DNA from: Candidatus Lambdaproteobacteria bacterium RIFOXYD2_FULL_50_16
GTDB lineage: Bacteria > SAR324 > XYD2-FULL-50-16
NCBI GenBank assembly: GCA_001783695.1
Contig: MFNE01000023.1
Span: forward strand, 1 to 40,104
Direction: 5' to 3'
DNA length: 40,104 nt
In this document: one piece after another, positions 1-10,711 of the stretch
Layout of the letters: each line of letters begins with the position of its first letter
How positions within the stretch are numbered: the stretch's first letter is position 1
Position numbers and translations under genes: made by a program
Notes under the pieces: model-generated
The model's input: the letters and a program-made list of their open reading frames with translations, nothing else
Told to the model about the DNA's origin: nothing
Databases searched by the model: none

Positions 1-17
1 CTCAAAGAATCCCAAAA

Positions 18-854
18 TTAAATCAATAAATCCAAAAGGCTCTCGATTAAAGCCAGATTGGCACCTTTTTCGTTGTAAACCACGTAAGACGGCTGGCGAA
101 AAACCGGGGCATCGCTCACGGGAAAAAGGGGGCGTACCGATCGTTGTACAAATGCTTTGGGCAAATAAGCCGCTCCACCCTGTTTATTCAACCATTCCAA
201 CGCCCAGGCACCCATTGCTAGTCGCAACCGCGGAGGTTCTATATCGCCAAAGCTTCTTTGGTGTTCGTTAATAAAACCGGCACCCCAATCGACCAGAACG
301 TATTTAGGACCCAAGGCTTGACTCAATTCTTGGCCAGGAGCGGAAGAGACCAAAATCAACTCGGTGGGGGCTAACTCACAGGTGACTAAATCCTTGACTT
401 GGGTTGGTTCAAACATCACCCCGACATCCAGTGTCCGGGCGAGCAACCGATGTATTTGCTCTTCAGCACTTAAGGCTTCGCCGCGAAAGATTAGGTCCGG
501 TTTTTTAGATTTGATTTTTATTAACCAGTCACCTACAAACAGGCTCCAAAGACTGTTCAGACTACCCACAAACAAAACCTGCTGTTCAGGCTGGCTATAA
601 GCAACCGCTTGGCGGGCCTTGTCCCACAGATTAACGATGGTTTCCGCCTGACTTAAAAGCTGGGTCCCCGCTTGGGTCAAACCAATCTCGCCTCGTTTAC
701 GATCAAACAAGTCGAGACCTAGTTCATCTTCTAAGAGTTTTATTCGAGCGCTAATGGTCGAGGTAGTTACAAAAAGGTGGCTAGCCGCTTTGCCAAAATG
801 GCGAGTTCGGTTAACCTCTAAAAAGGTACGCAAAACATCAATGTCCATCGTCAT
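18..854 (-). CDS. LysR-family transcriptional regulator, HdfR-like
   Basis: N-terminal HTH 'MDIDVLRTFLEVNRTRHFGKAASHLFVTTSTISARIKLLEDELGLDLFDR' is typical of LysR regulators and resembles HdfR. Confidence 0.9.
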   Translation of the reverse strand: MTMDIDVLRTFLEVNRTRHFGKAASHLFVTTSTISARIKLLEDELGLDLFDRKRGEIGLTQAGTQLLSQAETIVNLWDKARQAVAYSQPEQQVLFVGSLNSLWSLFVGDWLIKIKSKKPDLIFRGEALSAEEQIHRLLARTLDVGVMFEPTQVKDLVTCELAPTELILVSSAPGQELSQALGPKYVLVDWGAGFINEHQRSFGDIEPPRLRLAMGAWALEWLNKQGGAAYLPKAFVQRSVRPLFPVSDAPVFRQPSYVVYNEKGANLALIESLLDLLI

Positions 855-1026
855 GCTCCAGGGAGTATAATCGGGTTATCAAAACGTAACCGACTTTTTT
901 TTTCAACAAAAATAAATAAACGAGACGTTCGAATTTTATTGATTTACCCGCTTGCCGTAGGCTCGGTACCTTTAGCCTGCCGGAGCGCTCCGCTCTGGGG
1001 TGACCTTTTATTCCTAAAGGAGAGGC

Positions 1027-1254
1027 ATGAAAAAGTTTGTGGTTTTGGTAATCGCATTGGCATCATTCCCAATGTTTTTGGCCGCCGCCGACGCGAGTCA
1101 GACCAAGGAAGCCCGTGAAATTTGCACGGTTGAAGCGGGCCAAGAAGGTTTAGAAGGTGACGATAAAAAAGCTTATATTGAGCAATGTATTCGTGAATAT
1201 TTGGAGTCCATGTCAGAAGACAGCGGCGAAGATAAATCTAACGAAGCTCAGTAA
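1027..1254 (+). CDS. Small secreted protein with a PsiF-repeat-like motif
   Basis: Signal peptide, then 'REICTVEAGQEGLEGDDKKAYIEQCIREYL', similar to the PsiF repeat; AAAGGAG RBS upstream. Confidence 0.6.
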   Translation: MKKFVVLVIALASFPMFLAAADASQTKEAREICTVEAGQEGLEGDDKKAYIEQCIREYLESMSEDSGEDKSNEAQ

Positions 1255-1262
1255 ACTTGTAG

Positions 1263-1299
1263 AAAAACGGCTTTCCCTGCTGGCAGGCCGTTTTTCCAA
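1263..1299 (+). terminator. Rho-independent terminator
   Basis: AAAAACGGC...GCCGTTTTT inverted repeat just after the 1254 stop. Confidence 0.75.
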
Positions 1300-1479
1300 A
1301 TTTTTGCATCCTGTCGGTTATCCTTTTGCCAAGGTCGCCTATCCCCGCCCGCCACAATTTAGCTTTGCCTGCTGCTATCTGCTGCTCTAAAGTAAAAAAG
1401 AGTTGGCAAAATCGCTTGCTATTTGTTAGGTTGCCGCGATTGCTTCAAAAGACCACCCTTTTGCTCCCCTAAAAAAAAC

Positions 1480-4146
1480 ATGGACATCCAAGTTCTTAGT
1501 GCTCCTTGGCATACCGCTACCCCACAGGAGACCGTATCCCGCTTACAAACCAGTGCCCAGCAAGGCCTAAGTTTGGCTGAAGTGGCCAGCAGACAAGCGC
1601 AGTATGGTCCCAACCGACTCGAAGAGTCCCAGGCAAAGTCCCCCTGGCGGATGTTTTTTGAGCAGTTCACCGGGCTCCTTATTTTAATCCTAATTGCGGC
1701 CGCCATTGTTTCTGGTTTTTTAGACCAGATAACAGAGATGGTGGCGATTTTGGCGATTGTGCTTTTGTTTGGGATTTTAGGCTTTGTTCAGGAATACCGG
1801 GCGGACCAAGCCATGGCGGCCCTCAAACGGCTTTCGGTACCCAGTGTTATGACCTGCCGTGACGGAGTCTGGGGGGAGGTTGGATCGATGGAATTGGTCC
1901 CTGGTGATTTGGTGAGATTAGAGGCCGGCAGCTTTATTCCTGCCGATTTAAGATTGGTCTCCATTAATAGCTTTCAAGTTGACGAGTCTGCCCTAACCGG
2001 GGAATCGGTCCCCGTGTTTAAGGTTTTAGAAGCGATTCCCCAAGGGGACGCTCCCCTAGGCAATCGAAAAAATCAGGCCTTTATGGGCACCTTTGCCGTA
2101 AAGGGCCGGGCGGAGGCCTTGGTGGTGGGCACGGGGATGAAAACCGAGATTGGCCGAATCGCTGAACTCTTGCAAACCACGGAAGCCGGCGCGACCCCGC
2201 TGCAAAAAAAACTAGATCAAGCAGGTCGGTTTTTAGCGATTGTGGGCGGGGTTGCTTGTGTGCTGGTGATGATTTTAGGCCTGTTGATGGGCCAGCCGAT
2301 TACCCAGATGTTTTTAATCGGTGTAAGCCTCGCGGTCGCGGTGGTCCCAGAAGGGCTTCCGGCAGTGGCGACGATTACCTTGGCTTTGGGTGCCAGAAGG
2401 ATGTTGCAAAGAAATGCCTTAATCAGAAAATTGACCTCTGTTGAAACCTTGGGCTCGGTCACGGTTATCTGCTCTGATAAAACCGGCACCTTAACCCAAA
2501 ACCGGATGACCGCCGATCTGCTCCAGCCTGCTGGTAACGGACCCATGGCCAATGCGCGGCTTTTAGAGGTGGCCCTGCTCTGTAACGATGCCCCTTGGCC
2601 TGCTCCCGCCGAATCAGAACAAAAATTGGCCGGTGACCCCACCGAGATTGCCTTGGTTGTTGCGGCGGCCAAAGATTTGGACAATTCCAAGGTCCGCAGT
2701 CAGGCCCCCCGAGTTTTCGAGTGGCCTTTTGATTCAGACCGCAAGCGGATGTCCACGCTCCATCGTTTAACCGATAACGGTGCATGGTCTCAAATCTTGG
2801 GTAAAGAGGAAGGATTGCTGGCTGTTAAAGGCGCGGCAGACCTCTTGTTGGCACTTTGTACCCACACCGTGGGAACCAACGGGTTAGAACCCTTTGGCGA
2901 GAAAGACCGTCAAACCTGGAATGCCGAGATTGCAAAAATTGCCGAGGGAGGCCGCCGAGTGCTGGGCTTTGCGGCTAAGGGGCTGGATTTAAGCCAAACT
3001 AGTTTGAGCGAAAAAACGGTGGAGCAGGGTTTGGTGTTTATAGGTCTAATTGGGATGATAGACCCCCCTCGTCCTGAATCCAAGTCGGCGGTTGAAGCTT
3101 GTACTAAGGCGGGGATTCGCCCGGTAATGATCACTGGTGATCACCCGGCTACCGCGCGCGCCATTGCCCTAGCCTTAGGGCTTAACCACAACGGAGCCAC
3201 CTTATCAGGGGCCGAACTAAGCAAGCTTAGTGAAGCCGAACTAAAAGTCGCCGTTGGGGAGGTCAGTGTATTTGCGAGGGTCAGTCCAGAACAAAAGTTG
3301 CGGATCGTCCAAGCTTTGCAGTCCAGAGGGGAAGTGGTTTCCATGACCGGCGACGGAATCAACGACTCGCCCTCTTTAAAACAGGCTGATATTGGTGTCG
3401 CCATGGGGATCACGGGCACAGACACCGCCAAAGAGGCCAGCGCCATGGTGCTGCTTGACGACAATTTTGCGACAATTGTCTCGGCGGTAGAAGAGGGTCG
3501 GACGATTTATGACAACATTCTGCGGTTTCTGCGTTTCTCGATTACCGGTAACACGGGCAAGGTTTTGGTGATGTTGCTAGCCCCTATTTTTGGGATGACC
3601 GTGGCGCTTTTACCCTTGCAACTCTTATGGCTCAATCTGTTAACAGACGGTCTTTTAAGTGTCGGCTTGGGGATGGAGGCGGCTGAAAAAGGGGTGATGT
3701 CCCGCCCGCCCAGACCACCGCAAGCCAGTGTTTTTTCAAAGGATATGCTGAACTACATCGGTTGGGCTGGCCCCCTGCTTGGGCTTATAGCTCTGGCATT
3801 AGCTTGGTACTTTTTCCCCCAAGAGCCCACCGCCGAAGGGCGCTGGCAAACCATCCTATTTACCGGGATCGTTTGTTTAGATATTGGCCAGTGTCTGGCT
3901 TCCCGCTCAGTCGATCAAAGCTTGTTTTCCTTGTCTATTGCCAGCAACAAACTAGTGTTTTACATGGCGGGCTTAGTGCTGGGCTTGCAATTAGCGGTAC
4001 TTTACCTGACTCCTTTGTCGAGTCTTTTCCGAACGGTGCCCTTAAGCGCGGTCGAGTTGGGTGCCTGTTTAGGAGCAGGTGTTTTGTTTTTACTGATCCT
4101 AGAGTTGGCCAAGTGGAATGGACGACGGCAGGTGGCTAATCCTTAG
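1480..4146 (+). CDS. Cation-transporting P-type ATPase, probably Ca2+-type (PMR1/SERCA-like)
   Basis: Motifs TGES, PEGLP, DKTGTLT, TGDGINDSP; start probably the internal ATG at 1480 (MDIQVLS) rather than 1423. Confidence 0.93.
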   Translation: MDIQVLSAPWHTATPQETVSRLQTSAQQGLSLAEVASRQAQYGPNRLEESQAKSPWRMFFEQFTGLLILILIAAAIVSGFLDQITEMVAILAIVLLFGILGFVQEYRADQAMAALKRLSVPSVMTCRDGVWGEVGSMELVPGDLVRLEAGSFIPADLRLVSINSFQVDESALTGESVPVFKVLEAIPQGDAPLGNRKNQAFMGTFAVKGRAEALVVGTGMKTEIGRIAELLQTTEAGATPLQKKLDQAGRFLAIVGGVACVLVMILGLLMGQPITQMFLIGVSLAVAVVPEGLPAVATITLALGARRMLQRNALIRKLTSVETLGSVTVICSDKTGTLTQNRMTADLLQPAGNGPMANARLLEVALLCNDAPWPAPAESEQKLAGDPTEIALVVAAAKDLDNSKVRSQAPRVFEWPFDSDRKRMSTLHRLTDNGAWSQILGKEEGLLAVKGAADLLLALCTHTVGTNGLEPFGEKDRQTWNAEIAKIAEGGRRVLGFAAKGLDLSQTSLSEKTVEQGLVFIGLIGMIDPPRPESKSAVEACTKAGIRPVMITGDHPATARAIALALGLNHNGATLSGAELSKLSEAELKVAVGEVSVFARVSPEQKLRIVQALQSRGEVVSMTGDGINDSPSLKQADIGVAMGITGTDTAKEASAMVLLDDNFATIVSAVEEGRTIYDNILRFLRFSITGNTGKVLVMLLAPIFGMTVALLPLQLLWLNLLTDGLLSVGLGMEAAEKGVMSRPPRPPQASVFSKDMLNYIGWAGPLLGLIALALAWYFFPQEPTAEGRWQTILFTGIVCLDIGQCLASRSVDQSLFSLSIASNKLVFYMAGLVLGLQLAVLYLTPLSSLFRTVPLSAVELGACLGAGVLFLLILELAKWNGRRQVANP

Positions 4147-4165
4147 GTATTATCGAGACTTGTGG

Positions 4166-4681
4166 CTAGGCTGGATGGCAGACAAAACGCTCTTGTTCCT
4201 CATCGAAGTAATAATGAGGTAACAATTGCTTGGCGACTTTAAAAAGCTCGGGTTTTGCTAAAGCCTGCGCGTTAGGCCCTGTTTCAAAAATAATCGCGTG
4301 CCGCTTTTGCGCGGTTGAAATTAGGGCCAATTGTTCTTGCCAACCAGCCACTAACTCAAGATGGATGACGGCGGGGGTGTGAAGTTTCTGAATCACCAGC
4401 CCAATTTCTTCGGGCATTAAATCAAAACATCGCTCTGCCTTACCATTTAATAGATGTTTGGAGAGCTTCACCGAGGTTTGGACTTCGCCCGCACCGCTTG
4501 GTTTTTGGCGATAATCAACCAAATACATCGCCTTAAATTCGCCAGACAAGAGTTTTAGTTTTTGATCCGATAGGGGCAACACCGAGACTAGGTTCTTGGC
4601 CTCGTAGCGCCTGCCCAGGGCAATAAGCTGGGGCACCAACCCTTCTGCCTTAGATCTCTTGCCTAGAAAACCTTTGATCAT
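4166..4681 (-). CDS. Hypothetical protein, 171 aa
   Basis: Intact ORF between annotated genes; no family recognised. Confidence 0.65.
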   Translation of the reverse strand: MIKGFLGKRSKAEGLVPQLIALGRRYEAKNLVSVLPLSDQKLKLLSGEFKAMYLVDYRQKPSGAGEVQTSVKLSKHLLNGKAERCFDLMPEEIGLVIQKLHTPAVIHLELVAGWQEQLALISTAQKRHAIIFETGPNAQALAKPELFKVAKQLLPHYYFDEEQERFVCHPA

Positions 4682-5155
4682 TTAGTCACTCCAAACGGTT
4701 TTGGCCCAATTTTTAACAGGCTTTAATATTAAGGGCTACTGATTATTTTAGGGCATCAAGGACTTTGTTGTTTTTTTGGGCGGGGCTCTTGTCTTTATTC
4801 AAAACCCCCTTCCAGGTTAATTAGGTCCAGCCGACAAGTTTAAATCAGGCTGGGTGACCTAAAATCCTTTATTATTGGGATACTTTTACAAGCGGAGTTG
4901 CTTGGCTATTTGTACCAAATGGAGGCCCCGTTTTTAGTTTATAAAAGGCGCTTTGACGGAATTGGGGTGAGCCAAGTATTAATGAAAGAGACCTTTTATA
5001 ATCAGGTTATTTTAAAAACCTCAAGGGTCGCGCGCAAATCCAGGTTTAAAGGCTCTGTTTCAGCGCTGAAAGCTGGCGAATAAAGCAAATTAAGTTTCGT
5101 TTTTGCCAAAAGTTCATTAAAGAAACTTTGGTATCAGACGGAAATTTTACCTTTA

Positions 5156-5770
5156 ATGATCATGATCGGCATTATCAATTATCGCTGCGGGAATCTGCAA
5201 AATCTGCAAAATGCCCTGGATTTTTTGGGGCATCCCTCCAGGCTGCTGGAGAACCCAGAGCAGATGCAAGGTATTCAAAAGTTGATTTTGCCTGGGGTCG
5301 GGGCGTTTAGGCATGCGGCCAATAACCTCAAGGAATTTGGCTTTTGGGAGCCTTTGCTTAAGGCTTTTGCCGCAAAAACACCCATCTTAGGGATTTGTGT
5401 GGGGATGCAACTCTTGTTTTCGAAGTCTTATGAAGACGGCGAAAACGAGGGCTTAGGGTTGATTGAGGGAGAGGTGGTCCGCTTTGACCACGACCTCAAG
5501 GTGCCCCACATGGGGTGGAACCGGGTCGAGTTCCACCAAGAAGACCCACTCTTTGAAGGTATTGCCAAAGAAAACTGGTTTTACTTTGTTCATTCTTACG
5601 CCTGTTATCCTAAAGACCAGCAATATCTTTTAGGCGGGGCGTTCTATGGTCATGAATTTTGCGCGGCCACCCGCCGGGACAATCTTTGGGGGGTGCAATT
5701 TCATCCAGAAAAGTCGCAAGAAGATGGCCTACGGCTCCTCAATAACTTCGCAAAGGTAAACCCATGTTAG
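5156..5770 (+). CDS. hisH: Imidazole glycerol phosphate synthase, glutamine amidotransferase subunit
   Basis: GIINYRCGNLQN, PGVGAF, GICVGMQLLF and HPEKSQEDG motifs. Confidence 0.95.
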   Translation: MIMIGIINYRCGNLQNLQNALDFLGHPSRLLENPEQMQGIQKLILPGVGAFRHAANNLKEFGFWEPLLKAFAAKTPILGICVGMQLLFSKSYEDGENEGLGLIEGEVVRFDHDLKVPHMGWNRVEFHQEDPLFEGIAKENWFYFVHSYACYPKDQQYLLGGAFYGHEFCAATRRDNLWGVQFHPEKSQEDGLRLLNNFAKVNPC

Positions 5771-6522
5771 CTAAACGGGTGATCCCCTGCTTGGATATAA
5801 AAGCGGGTCGAGTGGTTAAAGGGGTTAATTTCTTGGGGCTTAAAGACGCGGGTGACCCCATCGAATTGGCCAAAAAATACAACGACCAAAAGGCGGACGA
5901 ATTAGTTTTTTTAGACATCACCGCGACCAACGAAAAACGCAAAACCCTCATCGAGCTAGCCAGCCGGCTGGCCAGAGAGATTTTTATCCCCTTTACAATT
6001 GGCGGGGGGATCTCTAGCGCCGAAGAGATTCATGATCTAGTCACCGCAGGCGCGGATAAAATCTCGATAAACTCGGCGGCCGTAAAGCGGCCTGAATTAA
6101 TCAGCGAAGGGGCCCGGCAGTTTGGGGCCCAGTGTATTGTGGTCGCTATTGATGTAAAGTCGGTTGGCGGCGGCAAGTGGCATGTTTTTACCCATGCCGG
6201 GCAAAAAGACACGGGTCTTGACGCGGTAGAGTGGGCTTTAGAGGCAGAGGCGCGGGGGGCGGGGGAGATTTTACTAACCAGTATGGATTGCGATGGGGCC
6301 CAAAAAGGCTTTGACCTAGTTATCACCGCGCAGATCAGTAGCCAGCTCAAAATCCCAGTGATTGCCTCTGGCGGCGGGGGTACGTTAGAATCCTTTTCCG
6401 AAGGGGTTTTAAAGGGCAAAGCAGACGCGGTTTTAGCGGCTTCCGTATTTCACTATGGAACCTTTAGTGTTAACCAAGTCAAACGGCATATGCAAAAAGA
6501 CGGCATCTTGGTGCGTCTCTAG
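5764..6522 (+). CDS. hisF: Imidazole glycerol phosphate synthase, cyclase subunit
   Basis: 'MLAKRVIPCLDIKAGRVVKGVNF', 'FLDITATNEKR'; overlaps hisH by 7 nt. Confidence 0.96.
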   Translation: MLAKRVIPCLDIKAGRVVKGVNFLGLKDAGDPIELAKKYNDQKADELVFLDITATNEKRKTLIELASRLAREIFIPFTIGGGISSAEEIHDLVTAGADKISINSAAVKRPELISEGARQFGAQCIVVAIDVKSVGGGKWHVFTHAGQKDTGLDAVEWALEAEARGAGEILLTSMDCDGAQKGFDLVITAQISSQLKIPVIASGGGGTLESFSEGVLKGKADAVLAASVFHYGTFSVNQVKRHMQKDGILVRL

Positions 6523-8555
6523 CGGGTTGTTTCAAGCCTTTGGGTTGCCGGTTGAACAGTTGGTTTGGCCCCTTCGATGAATTTTTGGAAATATACAAAG
6601 AAGGTAGTCCCCACCTCTAGTTGACTCTGGCAAACGATCTCCGCCCCCATTCGGGCACACATATTTTTCACAATATAAAGGCCCAACCCGCTGCTAGACT
6701 CTCCCCCGGTTGGTCTAGCCGAAAGCTTTTGGAAACGGCCAAACATTTTTTTCTGGTCCTCTTCATTTAAACCACCCCCTTGATCCTTTACGGAAAAAAC
6801 ATATTTATCAGGGGTTTCTTCAATTAAAATTTTCACCAAACTGTTCGGGGGGGTATATTTAATGGCGTTGGAAATCAAGTTGTCCAAAACGGCTTCAATC
6901 CCCATAGCCGTTCCCCAAATATTGTTCCCTTCCTTAAGTCCCCATAACTGCAACTTGATCCCTTTTGACTCGGCCCTACGCATATGTTCGGGCAAAAGGC
7001 GGGACAAATAATGCCCTAGGTCACAGTTCTGAAGTTCACTTGCCTGCTCCAACTCGATGTTGCTGACCTCCAAGAGGTTTTTGATCAGCTGCATCATGTT
7101 GACGGTGCTTTTAAATATACCTTCGGCATACTGCCGTTTTTCAGGCTCTGATTCCTCCATTATCAGCAACTCGGCCATGCCCGCAATTCCACTTAAAGGG
7201 GAGCGCAAATCATGCGCAACAATACTGGTAAACTCGACCCGGTCCCGCACTAAATCACTCAAGCGCATATTGGCCAGGGCCAGTTTTTCGGTGCGAATTT
7301 GCACTTCTTGTTCCAGTTCGTTGGCTTGATCACTTAAGAGTTTGTGTTCTCTTTGGACGGCTTTTGCTAATAGTTGTCGAGATTTTTCTCTTTCTCGGCG
7401 TAGAAAATTAATCCGGTCGGCCAGGGCGAAAGAAAGCAACAGCATTTCTATACCCGAACCGACCTGCAATGCGTGTTCGGCTAAAAATTCGCTTTTAAAC
7501 ATCCCTAAAAAGGACAGACCCGAATAAAAAGTAGCGAGCAACATCACCGCCCAAGCGGCGCAAAAAAACCGAACCTGACGGTCACCCTGAATCAGCCGAG
7601 AAATCGACACCACAAAAAGGGCAATTGGTAAAACCAGCATGAGGTAAACCGATAAAATCATCACCTTGTCAGATAACTGGCTGATCACTAGCAAGCAAAA
7701 CAGACCTGAAATCACAATTAACCCATTAAATAATCGGTCCTGCCAAACGAGTTCAGGCCCGATCCTTAAAAAGGCTTTTACAAATAATAACACAAACAAA
7801 AAGGTTAAACTTGCACTAAAGCTTAGCATAAAATTGTTCAGCCAAGGCTGGTGCGCAAAAAACCACCAAGAGGCGTCACCAAACAATATGGACAGGGTTA
7901 AAAGCATAAATAACCCATACAATGCGTACAGGTAATAAACCCGGTCTTTTAGGGCGTTGCCCACAAAAAGGTTATAAAAAAATAAGACCAACATGATCCC
8001 GTAATAGACGCCCCATAAAAGGCGGTGGAGCCCTTGGTGCTCCAATAGGCCGGAGGGGGTCCACAAACTTGCAGAAATCTGCAAGGTACCCTTAGACCAA
8101 ACCTTTAAAAATAACTCGTGTTTCCCTTGGTCTAAGTCTATTGGAAATTGAAAGTCAGGGGCCTTGATGGGGCGGGTGGAAAAGTCCAGTTGGTCGCCGG
8201 TTTTCCACACCTCCACTTGACCATCGGGCGACACATGATACAGTTCAAGGTGGTCCAGAAAAGGAAAGCCAAATTGCAAGATACGGTGGGCTACCTCTAG
8301 GTTTGGTTGTTCGAGGAACCAATGAAACCAAAAAACGCTTTGAGAATGACCATAATTAAGTCCCGTTTCGGGGGCTTCAATAAACTGGTCCCGCCTATTT
8401 TGGATGTCTTCAAAACTCAGTTGACCCGACGGATCTTCAAACAGATAGGTGCAGGTGGTGAGGTCGGTGTGAGCCTGGGAGGGGTCAATTAGGGAATGGG
8501 CAGAGAGTCCGTAGGAGTGGAAAAGCAAAAAGGTCAAAATGAAAATTTTTGACAA
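6519..8555 (-). CDS. 7TMR-DISM sensor histidine kinase
   Basis: Signal peptide, DISM extracellular domain, seven TM helices, H-box 'VAHDLRSPLSG', N-box '[14 protein letters not shown]', 'GLGLYIVKNM'. Confidence 0.92.
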   Translation of the reverse strand: MSKIFILTFLLFHSYGLSAHSLIDPSQAHTDLTTCTYLFEDPSGQLSFEDIQNRRDQFIEAPETGLNYGHSQSVFWFHWFLEQPNLEVAHRILQFGFPFLDHLELYHVSPDGQVEVWKTGDQLDFSTRPIKAPDFQFPIDLDQGKHELFLKVWSKGTLQISASLWTPSGLLEHQGLHRLLWGVYYGIMLVLFFYNLFVGNALKDRVYYLYALYGLFMLLTLSILFGDASWWFFAHQPWLNNFMLSFSASLTFLFVLLFVKAFLRIGPELVWQDRLFNGLIVISGLFCLLVISQLSDKVMILSVYLMLVLPIALFVVSISRLIQGDRQVRFFCAAWAVMLLATFYSGLSFLGMFKSEFLAEHALQVGSGIEMLLLSFALADRINFLRREREKSRQLLAKAVQREHKLLSDQANELEQEVQIRTEKLALANMRLSDLVRDRVEFTSIVAHDLRSPLSGIAGMAELLIMEESEPEKRQYAEGIFKSTVNMMQLIKNLLEVSNIELEQASELQNCDLGHYLSRLLPEHMRRAESKGIKLQLWGLKEGNNIWGTAMGIEAVLDNLISNAIKYTPPNSLVKILIEETPDKYVFSVKDQGGGLNEEDQKKMFGRFQKLSARPTGGESSSGLGLYIVKNMCARMGAEIVCQSQLEVGTTFFVYFQKFIEGAKPTVQPATQRLETTR

Positions 8556-8685
8556 ACCTCCCCCCTGGTAAAATTTTCTTTTTTCCCCGTGAGTAAATTG
8601 TAGGGTAAATAATTTTACAAATCTAGTTTTTTTTGGCCATCCAGTCAGAAACGAGGCCTATCTTCGGTAATTCATTGAGTTATAT

Positions 8686-9747
8686 TTAATACCACTTAAA
8701 CAATTTTAACCCTCCCCAAAAGGTCACCAGACCCGTAAAAACCAAAAGCCCCATTTTAACACCCACTTGGGCCAGTCCGGCCCCTTCATGCATAATTGCG
8801 CGCATGCCGTCGGCAAGTAAGCTTAGGGGTAGGTGGCTTAGTACTGGCCAACTCCACTCAGGGAAATTGTGGTAACTAAAAAAGACCCCTGAAAGGATCA
8901 TCATCGGCATAGTCACGAGGTTGACCAGCCCTGAACCAACGGTGGTGTTGGCCGTGCGACTGGCCATTAACACCGCAATCCCGGCAAAGGCCAAGTTGCC
9001 ACATAACATTAGCAGCAAAAACAGGGCAAAGCTCCCTTGCAGGGTAATGTCAAAATACATCCAAGCGAAAAAAAACAGAATCGCTGTTTCTAAACTAGAG
9101 ATCAAAACCCGGTTAAAGAACTGGGCCATAAACAAAGCATAGCGAGGCATGGGGGTGGCCACCATTCGCCGCAAAAGTTTTTTCATCCTTAACTCAATCG
9201 TCGCCCAACCAATTCCCCAGATACAACTATTCATCACCCCCATGGCCATCAGCCCAGGGATTAAGAAGTCAATGTAACGTCCACCTTTGGCCGAGATCAC
9301 CTCCACCCGTTCAGGCCTAGTTTGGGCCTGTTGATTCAGGCCCCGGCTAAGAAGCAGAAACACCCCTTTGGCCGCTTCGGAACGTGGGTCAAAGCGGTAA
9401 ACCAATTCCCCTGCCCGTTCCTCTAAAATCAATTCGAGGTTACCTCGGCGTAAGCTGGATAGGGCTTCGCTTTCTTCCAAAGGCCGTAGCTTTACCAGCT
9501 CGTTGCCCAGCCCCTCTATCTTGAGTTCTAAATCCGGGCCGGTTTTGCTCAAGCGGCCCTGTGCCACTAGCGCCTCTAGTTGAGTACTGCCGCCCACCAA
9601 GGCTACGATATGTTCCTTTGGCTGGTCCCCAGAGAAGGCAATCCCTAAAACCCAAGCCATTAAAATCGGGAATCCAAACACCCAAAACAACACCCCTGGT
9701 TCTCTAATAAAGATCTTGAACTGGGAGGACATCAATTGGAACATCAT
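8686..9747 (-). CDS. ABC-2 type transporter permease
   Basis: One N-terminal TM, soluble loop, five C-terminal TM helices; adjacent to an ABC ATPase. Confidence 0.9.
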   Translation of the reverse strand: MMFQLMSSQFKIFIREPGVLFWVFGFPILMAWVLGIAFSGDQPKEHIVALVGGSTQLEALVAQGRLSKTGPDLELKIEGLGNELVKLRPLEESEALSSLRRGNLELILEERAGELVYRFDPRSEAAKGVFLLLSRGLNQQAQTRPERVEVISAKGGRYIDFLIPGLMAMGVMNSCIWGIGWATIELRMKKLLRRMVATPMPRYALFMAQFFNRVLISSLETAILFFFAWMYFDITLQGSFALFLLLMLCGNLAFAGIAVLMASRTANTTVGSGLVNLVTMPMMILSGVFFSYHNFPEWSWPVLSHLPLSLLADGMRAIMHEGAGLAQVGVKMGLLVFTGLVTFWGGLKLFKWY

Positions 9748-9775
9748 GGGCCGCTCCTATTTGGGGGCTTTTAGG

Positions 9776-10711
9776 TCAAGGGGATTCGATGAGTCCGCGA
9801 CCTGTCATCGAAACAAAAAGATCGTCTAAGGTCATTCTTCTGGACTGCAACTGTTTGAGAACATGCCCGCGTTCTTCGATCCAGTCTAAAAATAAAGGTA
9901 GCGAGAGAATCACCGATTCCACTTTGATATGCCCCTGCCGCCCCGTCTCGTCTAAATGCCAGTCGAGCCCTAATAGCTCTTTTGGCAGGCTGGTTTTATC
10001 TAAGGGTTGAGCCAATTCAAAGTGAATCATCTCGGTTAACCCCATCCCACTTAAGAGTTCAGTTAGGCTGCCATCTGCCAAAAATTTTCCGTGGTCCATA
10101 AACAAAATCCGGTCACACAAGGCCTCGGCCTCTTCCATGTAGTGGGTGGTTAAAATTAGCGTGGTGCCTCTGGTTTTAACCTTTTTTAGGATTTCCCAAA
10201 GGTCTCGGCGGCTGTTGGGGTCTAGGCCGGTGGTAGGTTCGTCGAGTAAGAGAATTTCAGGATCGTTCATCAAAGCGACCCCTAAGGCCAGCCGCTGCCG
10301 CTGTCCGCCAGATAAATCGGCGGCCCAGGTATCGGCTTTGTCGCCTAAGTGCACTAGTTCAAGGTTATCCTTGGCTCGTTGGGCAGGTTGGCCGTAAAGG
10401 CTGGCAAAGAGGTTTAAGGTCTCGAAGGTGGTCAATTTATCAAAAAACCTAGTCTCTTGAAAGCTAAGCCCGATTCGACCTTGCAACCCTTTGCGGTTGT
10501 CTTTCCAGGTGGTGCCAAAGAGATAAATGAACCCCTGGTCTGGGGCCTGCACCCCTTCGATCATTTCAACCAAGGTGGTCTTGCCCGCCCCGTTGGGCCC
10601 TAAAAGCCCGACAAATTGGCCTCGGTAAATTTCGAGGTTCAGGCCATCACAAGCGGTGAGCTTGCCAAATTGCTTGGTGACTCCTTGGAGGCGGATAACT
10701 GGTTCCATCAC
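9776..10711 (-). CDS. ABC transporter ATP-binding protein
   Basis: Walker A 'GPNGAGKTT', signature 'LSGGQRQRL', Walker B 'ILLLDEP'. Confidence 0.95.
   Translation of the reverse strand: MMEPVIRLQGVTKQFGKLTACDGLNLEIYRGQFVGLLGPNGAGKTTLVEMIEGVQAPDQGFIYLFGTTWKDNRKGLQGRIGLSFQETRFFDKLTTFETLNLFASLYGQPAQRAKDNLELVHLGDKADTWAADLSGGQRQRLALGVALMNDPEILLLDEPTTGLDPNSRRDLWEILKKVKTRGTTLILTTHYMEEAEALCDRILFMDHGKFLADGSLTELLSGMGLTEMIHFELAQPLDKTSLPKELLGLDWHLDETGRQGHIKVESVILSLPLFLDWIEERGHVLKQLQSRRMTLDDLFVSMTGRGLIESP

Noticed and set aside
4898-5083. 61-aa ORF with TTG start upstream of hisH
   Set aside because: No well-placed RBS and no recognisable family; cannot be supported as a gene
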